NCBI GenBank assembly: GCA_000335735.1
Contig: AMYY01000017.1
Span: forward strand, 1-64,000
From: an alpha proteobacterium L41A
GTDB taxonomy: Bacteria; Pseudomonadota; Alphaproteobacteria; Caulobacterales; Caulobacteraceae
Reading direction: 5' to 3'
DNA length: 64,000 nucleotides
Shown: positions 8,588-15,359 of the stretch, piece by piece
How positions within the stretch are numbered: position 1 is the first letter of the stretch
Layout: every line of letters starts with the position of its first letter
Program-made: the position numbers and the translations under genes
Notes under the pieces: generated by a model
The model's database searches: none
What the model saw: only the letters and a program-made list of their open reading frames with translations
Told to the model about the DNA's origin: nothing

Positions 8588-8943
8588 TGGCCAACCCCAT
8601 GAAAGGCGAAGTCGGTTTCAAGGCCGGCGCCGATGACTACGTCTTGGTCTATACGATCAACGCGCTGGTCACCCTTGAAGAGAAGCTGCAGGTCAGCACG
8701 TCGCAGATCGGCGAGCTGCTCGGTGCGAACGTCAGCATGGCCAATCTCCGGACCCTGTTCTGGGCGGGCCTGCTGGAACACCACGGCTGCACGGAGGAAG
8801 AGGCCGGCCGCCTGATCTCCGAGGTCGGCATCCTCGAAGCGGCCGAGCTAATCGCCAAGACCCTGTCCAAGGCCTTCCCGGAGGCGGGCAAGTCCAAGTC
8901 GCGCCCTCAGAAGGCGACGGCTGGGACTGGCACGGCCTCCTGA
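8587..8943 (+). CDS. Tail assembly chaperone, GTA-type (TAC_11 family)
   Basis: A 118-residue protein with FKAGADDYVLVYTINALVTL and NLRTLFWAGLLEHHG, the pattern of 'gene transfer agent family' chaperones placed between tube and tape measure in GTAs and related phages. It keeps the tape measure soluble during tube assembly. The last ~15 residues (KSKSRPQKATAGTGTAS) are low complexity. The next frame (-1) encodes the partner chaperone and carries a family-like segment before any start codon, so a frameshift fusion is possible. Confidence 0.85.
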   Translation: MANPMKGEVGFKAGADDYVLVYTINALVTLEEKLQVSTSQIGELLGANVSMANLRTLFWAGLLEHHGCTEEEAGRLISEVGILEAAELIAKTLSKAFPEAGKSKSRPQKATAGTGTAS

Positions 8944-8957
8944 TCGGCTGGTGCGAG

Positions 8958-9251
8958 ATGGGTGGATGGCCGGAACAGTTCTTCTCGATCACGCCGCGGC
9001 TCTACGCCGTCGTCGCCGAGGGAAGAGCGAACGCCGAAGGGCGTCGTTTCCGGCTGACCGCCTGGCACGCCCACACCGTCGCCTCGCTCGACCGAGCGCG
9101 TCGCATACCCCTGCTCTCCAAGCTGATCGGCGGACAGGACGTCATTCGCCGCTCGACCGTAAAGCAGTCGACCGAAGAGCTGATGTCTATCGCTCGCCGT
9201 TGGACGGCCGCTCTGGTGAAGCCTCGGAGGCCCGATGACCATGCGGGGTGA
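8958..9251 (+). CDS. Second tail assembly chaperone domain (TAC_6-like)
   Basis: 97 residues if started at the ATG at 8958. WPEQFFSITPRLYAVV matches the core of the small GTA/phage chaperone family (pattern W/P-FW-TPRE). Upstream in the same frame (8922-8957) the codons read WDWHGLLIGWCE, which resembles the family's N-terminal helix but has no usual start codon. The domain may therefore be made by -1 frameshifting from the previous gene, or by an unusual start. The C-terminal part is unusually long and basic. Confidence 0.7.
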   Translation: MGGWPEQFFSITPRLYAVVAEGRANAEGRRFRLTAWHAHTVASLDRARRIPLLSKLIGGQDVIRRSTVKQSTEELMSIARRWTAALVKPRRPDDHAG

Positions 9252-9651
9252 CAAGCCGAACCTTCGCCAGGACGAGAGCCCGCTGGAAGCCGCGCCGGCC
9301 GCGCCGTCATGGATGCCGGCCGCCGCTGCCAAGGAATGGGACCGCTGCGCACCTGTCCTGACGGATCGCAAGATCCTGACCGATGGCGATCTCGGCAGCC
9401 TCGAAAACTACTGCCTGGCGGTCGGTCAGGTCAGGGACTGTCAGGCGACGCTCTCTGGCCTGCCCAGCCTCTTCTTCGAAGGCGACAAGGGCGTCCCTCG
9501 CCCACACCCGGCGCTGCGCGTGATGCACACCGCCATGACCCTCGCTCGTCAAATGGCGGCGGAACTGGGCCTGACGCCCGTCTCTCGTTCCCGCCCTGCC
9601 CTTGGCGTCGATACAGACGACAACGGGGGCTTCGGTGACCTGGTGGACTGA
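9235..9651 (+). CDS. Phage terminase small subunit, P27 family
   Basis: A 138-residue DNA-recognition subunit of the packaging motor. APSWMPAAAAKEWDRCAPVL, LTDGDLGSLENYCLAVGQ and HPALRVMHTAMTLARQMAAELGL-type spacing match the P27 family. It overlaps the chaperone end by 17 bases and the large subunit start by 17 bases. Its place after the tail genes, rather than before the portal, is a reordering of the usual head module. Confidence 0.88.
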   Translation: MTMRGDKPNLRQDESPLEAAPAAPSWMPAAAAKEWDRCAPVLTDRKILTDGDLGSLENYCLAVGQVRDCQATLSGLPSLFFEGDKGVPRPHPALRVMHTAMTLARQMAAELGLTPVSRSRPALGVDTDDNGGFGDLVD

Positions 9652-11221
9652 CGACAGCCCTATTCCCGATCCGCATGGCAAAGGCGCCAGAGCGGCGGCC
9701 TTCATCCAGAAGCTGAAGCTGCATGAGGGCAAGCTCGCGGGGCAGCGGTTCAAACTGGCGCGGTGGCAGGAGCGCATCGTGCGCCGGATCTACGGCGACA
9801 CCCGCGAGGATGGGCAGCGCCGCATCCGCACCGTTTTCATCCTGCTCCCTCGGGGCAATGGGAAGACCACCCTGTCAGCCGGGCTGGGCCTGCTGCATCT
9901 GGTCGGTCCTGAAAAGGAAGCCGGCGGTCAGGTCGTGGTCGCGGCCGCTGACCGGGAACAGGCCTCCATCGCCTACAACGCCGCATCTGGCATGATCGCT
10001 CAAGAGCCGGTGCTGAAGTCGCGCACGAAGGTCCTGCCCTCCTACAAGACGATCCAGCACCCCGACACGCGCTCGACACTCAAAGCCATCTCTCACGAGG
10101 CCTATTCGAAGCACGGCCTGTCCATCTCCTGCCTGATCGCCGACGAGGTCCACGCTTGGCCCAAGCGCGAGCTGTGGGACGTGCTGCGTCAGTCCATGGG
10201 CAAGCGCGAAGAGCCGCTGTCGATCGTCATCACCACGGCCGGCTCCGGCGTCCACGGCCTAGCCTATGAGCTCTATGATTACGCCAAGAAGGTCGCTTCC
10301 GGTCAGGTCGTGGACGACACCTTCCTGCCGATCCTCTTCGAAGCCGACAAGGACGCCAGCTGGCAGGACGAAGAGGTCTGGGCGTCGGTAAATCCGGCCA
10401 TCGCCTCGGGCTTCCGCTCCTTGGAAGAGATGCGCGTCACCGCACGTCAGGCCGCCGAGATCCCCGCCCAGCGTGAGGCCTTCAAACGCTACTACCTGAA
10501 CATCTGGTCCGATGGGGCACCCGACCCCTGGCTCGACATGGACATCTATGATCGCGGCGCCGCGCCGATCGATTGGGATGCCCGCGAAGGAGAGCAGGTC
10601 TGGCTGGGCGTCGATCTATCCAGCACCCAAGACCTCACGGCCGTTGTGGCAGCCTTCAGGGATGACGACGGGGGCTATTCCCTGCGGCCGTGGTTCTTCT
10701 GCCCCGCCGACAACCTGACCAAGCGCCAGGAGCGCGATCAGGTCCCCTATCTGATCTGGGCCGAGGCTGACCATCTGACCGCCACGCCGGGCAACGTCGT
10801 CGATTACGCCTACGTCGAGACCGTCATCGAGGAGATCAGCCAGCGCTACCGTATCCAGGAACTGGCCATCGACCCCGCGATGTCCGCCGGCATCGTCCCC
10901 CGGCTGCAGGACATGGGCATCAACGTCGTCCACTTCCGGCAGGGCTGGATCAGCATGACCCCGGCCATCAAGGAAACCGAGCGCGCCCTCCTCGCCGGCA
11001 AGGTGCGCCACGGTGGCCACCCCGTCCTGCGCTGGAACTTCGGCAACGCCGTCATCGACAACGGCCCGACCGGCGACACCGCCCGGTTCAGCAAGGCCAA
11101 GAGCGCCGAGAAGATCGACGGCGCCGTAGCGGCCGCCATGGCCATCGCCCGCGCCCAGGCCTCAGAGGCCGGCCCCTCCATCTTCGAGTCCGAATGGATC
11201 GAGGACATCACCTTCGCATAG
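9635..11221 (+). CDS. Phage terminase large subunit (Terminase_1 family)
   Basis: ATPase/nuclease motor for DNA packaging. The GTG at 9635 (GGGGGC upstream) is preferred over TTG 9602; this gives 528 residues. Walker A PRGNGKTT is at about 72-79, Walker B CLIADE at 166-171 with catalytic Glu171, the coupling motif ITTAGSG near 199-205, and the nuclease entry motif WLGVDLSSTQDLTAV near residue 320. The C-terminal ISMTPAIKETERALLAGKVRHGG and AKSAEKIDGAVAAAMA segments are typical of this family. It is the last gene of the structural cassette. Confidence 0.95.
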   Translation: MTWWTDDSPIPDPHGKGARAAAFIQKLKLHEGKLAGQRFKLARWQERIVRRIYGDTREDGQRRIRTVFILLPRGNGKTTLSAGLGLLHLVGPEKEAGGQVVVAAADREQASIAYNAASGMIAQEPVLKSRTKVLPSYKTIQHPDTRSTLKAISHEAYSKHGLSISCLIADEVHAWPKRELWDVLRQSMGKREEPLSIVITTAGSGVHGLAYELYDYAKKVASGQVVDDTFLPILFEADKDASWQDEEVWASVNPAIASGFRSLEEMRVTARQAAEIPAQREAFKRYYLNIWSDGAPDPWLDMDIYDRGAAPIDWDAREGEQVWLGVDLSSTQDLTAVVAAFRDDDGGYSLRPWFFCPADNLTKRQERDQVPYLIWAEADHLTATPGNVVDYAYVETVIEEISQRYRIQELAIDPAMSAGIVPRLQDMGINVVHFRQGWISMTPAIKETERALLAGKVRHGGHPVLRWNFGNAVIDNGPTGDTARFSKAKSAEKIDGAVAAAMAIARAQASEAGPSIFESEWIEDITFA

Positions 11222-11230
11222 GAGCTAACC

Positions 11231-11575
11231 ATGACCATCAGCGTCACCATGATCCGTCTCGTCCACGACGCCTACGTCGGCGACAATCAACTGATCGCCT
11301 ATTTCGACCTGCGCCTGGAGGGCGTGGCGGACATCAAGGGATGCGCCCTGGTCCAGACTAAGAACCACGGCCTAAGCGTCTGGAGCCCGCCCTGCGAGCG
11401 CAAACACAACGAGCCCGAACGCGGCATCAAGTTCGTGGGGCAGATGCGGAAGGCCGTGACCGGCATCGCAAAGCGCAGCTACGACGATTTCCTGAAGAGC
11501 AAGGCGGCTAACACAGTCACCCTGTCAGCCGCCGTTGCCCTAGTGCAAGAGATCGAGCGGAGGGACGCTGCGTAG
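11231..11575 (+). CDS. Hypothetical phage protein
   Basis: A 114-residue protein 9 bases after the large terminase, with AGGAG upstream of its ATG. The N-terminal half (LEGVADIKGCALVQTKNHGLSV) weakly resembles SpoVG-like nucleic-acid-binding folds, but not strongly enough to name it. No membrane segment or signal is seen. It is likely transcribed with the structural cassette. Confidence 0.6.
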   Translation: MTISVTMIRLVHDAYVGDNQLIAYFDLRLEGVADIKGCALVQTKNHGLSVWSPPCERKHNEPERGIKFVGQMRKAVTGIAKRSYDDFLKSKAANTVTLSAAVALVQEIERRDAA

Positions 11576-11618
11576 GGCCTGCGCACTTTTGCGCATACCC
11601 CCTACGGGTTGCCGACGA

Positions 11619-11888
11619 TCACTCGATAGCGCCAGCCAACTGGAACTCGCTGAACTCCGCTCCGGGTGACCAGCGCGTCACGATGATCGGAGCTTTCTGG
11701 CCATTGTCCATTTCCAGTATAGCTTTGCTGGCATCGAAGGCCGCCTGGGTTCCACCACCCGCGTTGCTGACGACACCCGCTCCGTCCATCCAGCCTCGGT
11801 TGAGGAATGTCTGGAGGCGGTAACGAACGGGAAACCGCTCGTCTCCGACGACGAGGAGCCCGTCGCCGGAATAATCACGACCGGCCAT
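11619..11888 (-). CDS. Hypothetical phage-element protein
   Basis: An 89-residue soluble protein starting MAGRDYSGDGLLVVGDERFP. It has a beta-rich N-terminus and the segment MDNGQKAPIIVTRWSPG. It overlaps the upstream gene on the same strand by 14 bases, so the two form a small operon running against the structural cassette. Function unknown. Confidence 0.6.
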   Translation of the reverse strand: MAGRDYSGDGLLVVGDERFPVRYRLQTFLNRGWMDGAGVVSNAGGGTQAAFDASKAILEMDNGQKAPIIVTRWSPGAEFSEFQLAGAIE

Positions 11889-12153
11889 TCGTGCCCTCCA
11901 TCACCTGACGCAGGATCTTGATCTCGCTGACCAGGTCACTCAACAGACCGTTCGTAGTGTGCTGCGCCTCGAGAACCTCCTCGAGTAGATCGCCCGGGCG
12001 ATTGGCCCGGTTGACCGCCTCCTGCTGCATTTCCATTTGGCGGCGGAAGGCCTCTGTCGATGCGGTGATCCTGTCAGGCTCTTCGAGAATGCGCTTGATC
12101 TGCTCATCTCGTTCCGACGAGCCGAAGCCGCGAAGCTTGCTTAGATCCGTCAT
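11875..12153 (-). CDS. Hypothetical coiled-coil phage-element protein
   Basis: A 92-residue, strongly helical and charged protein with a likely coiled coil from about residue 15 to 85 (DEQIKRILEE, EVLEAQHTTNGLLSDLVSEI). It has an ideal AGGAGG ribosome site about 8 bases before its ATG. It is the first gene of a two-gene minus-strand unit. Function unknown; a small regulatory or adaptor role is possible but unsupported. Confidence 0.65.
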   Translation of the reverse strand: MTDLSKLRGFGSSERDEQIKRILEEPDRITASTEAFRRQMEMQQEAVNRANRPGDLLEEVLEAQHTTNGLLSDLVSEIKILRQVMEGTNGRS

Positions 12154-12241
12154 GTGCGGACCTCCTGTGTGATTCGATTGGGGGATACGCCACTAGAGCG
12201 AGCGTAGGCGTTCCCCGTCCGTTCACGCAAGGGTGCGCCGA

Positions 12242-12433
12242 TCAGTGAAAGAACCAGCGGCGCAGGATTTCGCGGATCGCCTCGGGCCGGGTCTGGCCTT
12301 TGCCCTCCTTAGCTATCCAGTCGTCTAGCTCGCGAAGCTGATCAGGCTGGAGGCGTACCCCGACGAGCGTGCCCTTCCCTGTGGGAGCCGGGCCGCGCCG
12401 TTTCTTTGTTATCAGGGTATCTTTACCATCCAT
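12242..12433 (-). CDS. Ribbon-helix-helix DNA-binding protein
   Basis: A 63-residue protein starting at the ATG at 12433. A basic N-terminal arm (KKRRGPAPTGKG) precedes the beta strand LVGVRLQPDQ and two helices (LRELDDWIA, RPEAIREILRRWF), the MetJ/Arc ribbon-helix-helix layout. Such small proteins usually dimerise and autorepress through palindromes near their own promoter. A perfect palindrome lies at 12437-12454, just upstream of the start. A longer reading to 12574 is unlikely because it runs through the divergent promoter region. Confidence 0.75.
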   Translation of the reverse strand: MDGKDTLITKKRRGPAPTGKGTLVGVRLQPDQLRELDDWIAKEGKGQTRPEAIREILRRWFFH

Positions 12434-12454
12434 GCTTACTCTGTTATCAGAGTA
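12407..12454. promoter_or_regulatory. Candidate operator for the RHH protein
   Basis: TACTCTG (12437-12443) and CAGAGTA (12448-12454) form a perfect 7-bp inverted repeat around TTAT, immediately upstream of the RHH start codon. A related half-site, TGTTATCAGGGTA, occurs at 12407-12419 inside the coding region, compared with TGTTATCAGAGTA at 12442-12454. Paired sites of this kind fit autorepression and control of the divergent gene at 12521. Confidence 0.6.
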
Positions 12455-12520
12455 GCAGGCCGGAGGGAAGTTGGAGCTTCCCCCCAGCCCTAACCGAAAC
12501 CCGATGTTGGAGCATCGAGA

Positions 12521-13036
12521 ATGGCCTTTGACGCCCATAGCACACCCGCGCCCATAGTGCAGGTGATCGAACACCCCTCAATCAGCCGCGCTCGTCTTCA
12601 CCGCCGCCTGTCGGTGTTGGTGGACCGCCTCATCACCATCATGGACGGTCTGGACGCCGATCCCGACCTTGAGCCGTCTCTGGCCCATCCCGAGGTCGGC
12701 CACTGGCTGAGCCAGGCCCACAGCGCCAAGACCCTGCCGCTGGGCGATGCGGAATGGACCGACCTCGAAGAGGCCTGCGACGACGAGGGCGCCATAGAGG
12801 AGGACGATGACCGGGAGACCGAGGCGAGCCTCTGCGGCATCACCTTCGGCCATGGCCACACCCTGAACCTCGGCCCCTTGGGCGGCGGCTTCACCTACGA
12901 CCTGGAAGACCAGTGCGAGGATGAAGGCCACGACAGCGATCGCGAACCCAGCTTCGGTGGCGTCCGCATGGTGGGTTTCGGCGTGGACGAGTCGGCCGAA
13001 GGCTGTTCGCCTGAAACCGAGGAGGGTCCGCAATGA
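12521..13036 (+). CDS. Hypothetical acidic protein
   Basis: A 171-residue, very acidic protein (runs such as EEACDDEGAIEEDDDRE). It has two related motifs, LDADPDLEPSLAH and EDEGHDSDREPSFGG, which recur in uncharacterised alphaproteobacterial prophage proteins. It is divergent from the RHH gene and shares its promoter region. Strong negative charge could suit DNA mimicry or a structural linker, but this is speculation. Confidence 0.65.
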   Translation: MAFDAHSTPAPIVQVIEHPSISRARLHRRLSVLVDRLITIMDGLDADPDLEPSLAHPEVGHWLSQAHSAKTLPLGDAEWTDLEEACDDEGAIEEDDDRETEASLCGITFGHGHTLNLGPLGGGFTYDLEDQCEDEGHDSDREPSFGGVRMVGFGVDESAEGCSPETEEGPQ

Positions 13037-13158
13037 TCCCCGACAAGCTGACGCCGGAGCAGGAAGCGGCGCTCGAGGAACTGTTCCACCAGTGTGATCT
13101 CATCAGCGCGCAACCTCTGCCCTGTGAAATCGAATGGGCGATCCAACGAGCCATTTGA
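13033..13158 (+). CDS. Small hypothetical protein (41 aa)
   Basis: Begins in an ATGA overlap with the stop of the previous gene and ends at TGA 13156-13158. The sequence starts MIPDKLTPEQEAALEELF and has two cysteines. The coupled start supports translation. The next gene's first possible ATG lies inside its 3' end. Confidence 0.45.
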   Translation: MIPDKLTPEQEAALEELFHQCDLISAQPLPCEIEWAIQRAI

Positions 13159-13949
13159 CGCCAGCGCAAATGGGGAGTATCCATTTGCGTATGGAACTAA
13201 TGGAAGGTGTCATCACGCCGGGTGAACTGGTCGCTGCTATGGCGGCGATCACCGGCATGGCCCAGCCATCGATTGTCGTGATTGACCGTGCCATGGCCGA
13301 GGCCAGGCTACGGAAGTCAGGAGGACGAGGGCGTAGCGCGGCGAAGATGGACTCGCGCGACGCCGCCGTTTTGCTGACTGCGGTGATGGTCTCGGGTCTT
13401 GGCAACGTGGCGGAAAGCGTCAGCCGAATTTCGAATACTGAACTTGTCCCCACCCCTTTCGATGCTTGGCCAATGATCTCGGCCGCTTGGACGCCCGACG
13501 GCGCAAGTCATCCGATTGTTGATCTGCCGGATGATCACACGCTGCTGGATCTCCTGACTTCCCTAATAGAAGCGGCGCGTCGAGGAGACTTGCTGAGCCG
13601 CTTCGACGCTGTCGCTGAGCAGGTGGCTGCACATCTTCGGGCCTCGCCTGAGTACGACGAGTACAAGGTCGAGTTGGAGAAGGAAATTTCGTTCTTTGGC
13701 GCAGGCCTGAATGTCGCCTTTGAAGGCGATGCTCGGGCGCGCGTCATGCTGAAGGCGGGACCCGCGATCCACCACACATACGGCGAGCATAAGGCGGCTC
13801 CCCCGTCTTACATCCGCCAGTCCAGATCCGCTGGGATCGAGACCATCTTACTTATTGGACAGGCGCTTTCGGGTCGGGCGATCGATGCAATCGACATCGA
13901 AGATGCGAGCCGAGCTTTCCTGCCGCCATCTGAGGTGCTGGCAGGATGA
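13134..13949 (+). CDS. Hypothetical phage-element protein
   Basis: Up to 271 residues; the first ATG overlaps the previous small gene by 25 bases and in-frame ATGs at 13170 and 13191 are alternatives. No recognised domain. The protein is mainly helical and soluble, with an Arg/Ser patch (RKSGGRGRSAAK) near residue 60. Its base composition is somewhat less GC-rich than flanking genes, which is common for cargo genes. It overlaps the next gene by 4 bases. Confidence 0.6.
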   Translation: MGDPTSHLTPAQMGSIHLRMELMEGVITPGELVAAMAAITGMAQPSIVVIDRAMAEARLRKSGGRGRSAAKMDSRDAAVLLTAVMVSGLGNVAESVSRISNTELVPTPFDAWPMISAAWTPDGASHPIVDLPDDHTLLDLLTSLIEAARRGDLLSRFDAVAEQVAAHLRASPEYDEYKVELEKEISFFGAGLNVAFEGDARARVMLKAGPAIHHTYGEHKAAPPSYIRQSRSAGIETILLIGQALSGRAIDAIDIEDASRAFLPPSEVLAG

Positions 13950-14143
13950 CCGCTCGCGTCGTGAAAGCCAATGAGCTGAACCGAGTGCTGGATGTCCTCC
14001 AGGCGCGCGGCATCGTGCCGCCGGCGGTCGATCTGCTGCCGGGCGGTCTGGTCAGGCTTCATGCCGTTGCGCCGGTCGCTTCGGCCGATCCGTCTCAGGA
14101 CCTCAAGGCGGCGGAGGCGGCATGGGACGCGGCCTTAAGGTAA
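13946..14143 (+). CDS. Small hypothetical protein upstream of integrase
   Basis: A 65-residue protein (MTARVVKANELNRVLDVL) coupled to the previous gene by ATGA overlap, and overlapping the integrase start by 22 bases. The segment VKANELNRVLDVLQARG looks like a helical DNA- or protein-binding stretch. Small proteins in this position are common beside Caulobacteraceae integrases. Function is unknown. Confidence 0.6.
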   Translation: MTARVVKANELNRVLDVLQARGIVPPAVDLLPGGLVRLHAVAPVASADPSQDLKAAEAAWDAALR

Positions 14144-15216
14144 TCGGCTTCTCCAACGTCTCGCCGATGAAGGATCGGCACGGGAAGATCCGCTACCGCT
14201 TCCGCAAGAAGGGGTTTCCGACCGTCTATCTCCCCGGCCTCCCCGGCTCTCCTGAGTTCGCGGCCGCCTATGCGGCTGTGACGACGGGCGCTCCGGTTGA
14301 GCCGGGAGCGTCGCGCACCGCTGCGGGCTCCATGAATGCCCTGGCGGTGGCCGCCTACGCATCGGCCGAATGGAAGGCGCTGAGCCCCAGCACGCGCTCG
14401 AACTACAAGGGCGTGATGGAGCGCCTGCGAAAGGACTATGGCGCCCTTCCACTGGCGGGATTGAACCAGGCCTTTGTCCTCAAGCTACGCGACCGGATCG
14501 AGGGCAAGGCGGCGCAGAACAACTTCATCAAGGCCCTGCGGTGGTTCATGGCCTTCGCCATTTCCCGGAAGCTGCGAGCCGACGACCCCACGGCCGGCAT
14601 AAAGAAGATCAAGTATCAGACCGAGGGCTACCACACCTGGACCGAGGACGAGGTTCAGCGGTTCGAGAGCTGCTTCCCGATCGGCACGAAACAGCGCCTG
14701 GCCATGGACCTGCTGCTCTACACGGGACAGCGGTCGGCTGACGTTCGCATGATGGGTCGCCAGCACATCAGCGGCGACGGCATACGCGTGAAGCAGTCGA
14801 AAACCGGAGCCGAGTTGACGATCCCGATCCATCCGAACCTTGCCGCCTCGTTGGCGACGGTTCCGGCCGCCCAGATGATGTTCCTGCCGACGATCCAGGG
14901 ACCGACCTATTCCCCGACTGGCTTCTACAACTGGCTGAAGCGCGCCTGCAGGAAGGCCGGTGTCCCGGAGTGTTCACCGCACGGTCTTCGCAAGTGCATC
15001 CTCACTCGCCTGGCTGACGCCGGGTGCTCGGAAAGCCAGATGATGGCCATCAGCGGCCACAAGAACTCCAAGGAAGTCGAGACGTACATCCGGGCGCGCG
15101 ACCAACGCCGGCTGGCGGCCGCTGCGCTGGCGACCATCGAGACGAATGGAGAACAGAAAATGGCTAACCGCGCTAACCGGTTAGCCAACTCGCCCTCTAA
15201 GGCTCGGAAAGGATAG
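14122..15216 (+). CDS. int: Tyrosine-type site-specific integrase
   Basis: A 364-residue recombinase that integrates and excises the element. The N-terminal arm-binding region (about 10-60) and core-binding SAM-like domain (about 70-155) precede the catalytic domain. The catalytic set is intact: Arg204 (TGQRSADV), Lys227 (SKTGAE), His287 and Arg290 (HGLRK), His313 (SGHKN) and nucleophile Tyr322 (ETYIRA). The C-terminus has a Lys/Arg/Asn tail of about 25 residues. The stop lies 19 bases from the tRNA-Glu 3' end, pointing to that tRNA as the attachment site. Confidence 0.95.
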   Translation: MGRGLKVIGFSNVSPMKDRHGKIRYRFRKKGFPTVYLPGLPGSPEFAAAYAAVTTGAPVEPGASRTAAGSMNALAVAAYASAEWKALSPSTRSNYKGVMERLRKDYGALPLAGLNQAFVLKLRDRIEGKAAQNNFIKALRWFMAFAISRKLRADDPTAGIKKIKYQTEGYHTWTEDEVQRFESCFPIGTKQRLAMDLLLYTGQRSADVRMMGRQHISGDGIRVKQSKTGAELTIPIHPNLAASLATVPAAQMMFLPTIQGPTYSPTGFYNWLKRACRKAGVPECSPHGLRKCILTRLADAGCSESQMMAISGHKNSKEVETYIRARDQRRLAAAALATIETNGEQKMANRANRLANSPSKARKG

Positions 15217-15235
15217 GGAAAAATGTCCCGCGTGG

Positions 15236-15307
15236 CAGTCCCTAGGGGAGTCGAACCCCTCTTTTCAGGTTGAAAACCTGACGTCCTAACCGATAGACGA
15301 AGGGACC
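15236..15307 (-). tRNA. tRNA-Glu (UUC)
   Basis: The minus strand folds as a 72-base cloverleaf without encoded CCA. The acceptor stem is GGTCCCT with AGGGACT, the anticodon loop TTTTCAA lies between TCAGG and CCTGA (anticodon TTC), and the T arm is AGGGG-TTCGACT-CCCCT. Its 3' end faces the integrase gene and is the likely attB of the element; the integrated copy remains a complete tRNA. Confidence 0.95.
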
Positions 15308-15359
15308 GCGGCCGGGGCGGCGCATGTGCCCCGGTTCGGCCCTTCCTGCAAGCAAAAAG

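Larger units (their letters stand above)
1..15236. mobile_element. Integrated phage-like element, left end outside window
   Basis: The span runs from the window edge to the 3' end of a tRNA-Glu gene. It contains HK97-type head genes, tail tube, tape measure and chaperone genes, both terminase subunits, small regulators and a tyrosine integrase whose stop lies 19 bases from the tRNA 3' end. Integration at a tRNA 3' end with an adjacent integrase is the classic arrangement for tyrosine-recombinase elements. The matching second att copy is not found in the window, so the left boundary is unknown. Baseplate, fibre, lysis and replication genes are not visible here. Confidence 0.9.

Noticed and set aside
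12184-12225. GGGGATACGCC ... GGCGTTCCCC as a terminator
   Set aside because: The arms are imperfect, the loop is 15 bases and no T-tract follows on either strand.
1-15236. Interpretation as a gene transfer agent cluster
   Set aside because: The chaperones are GTA-like, but an integrase, tRNA attachment, complete terminase and rearranged gene order point to an integrating element; the usual GTA baseplate genes are absent.
1-15236. Interpretation as a standard capsid-forming PICI satellite
   Set aside because: Known capsid-forming satellites lack tail tube and tape measure genes; this element has both, so the label would be premature.
15310-15341. GC-rich hairpin between tRNA-Glu and metB as a metB terminator
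   Set aside because: Complementary CGGGGC/GTGCCCCG segments exist, but there is no T-tract on the metB side, so termination cannot be supported.
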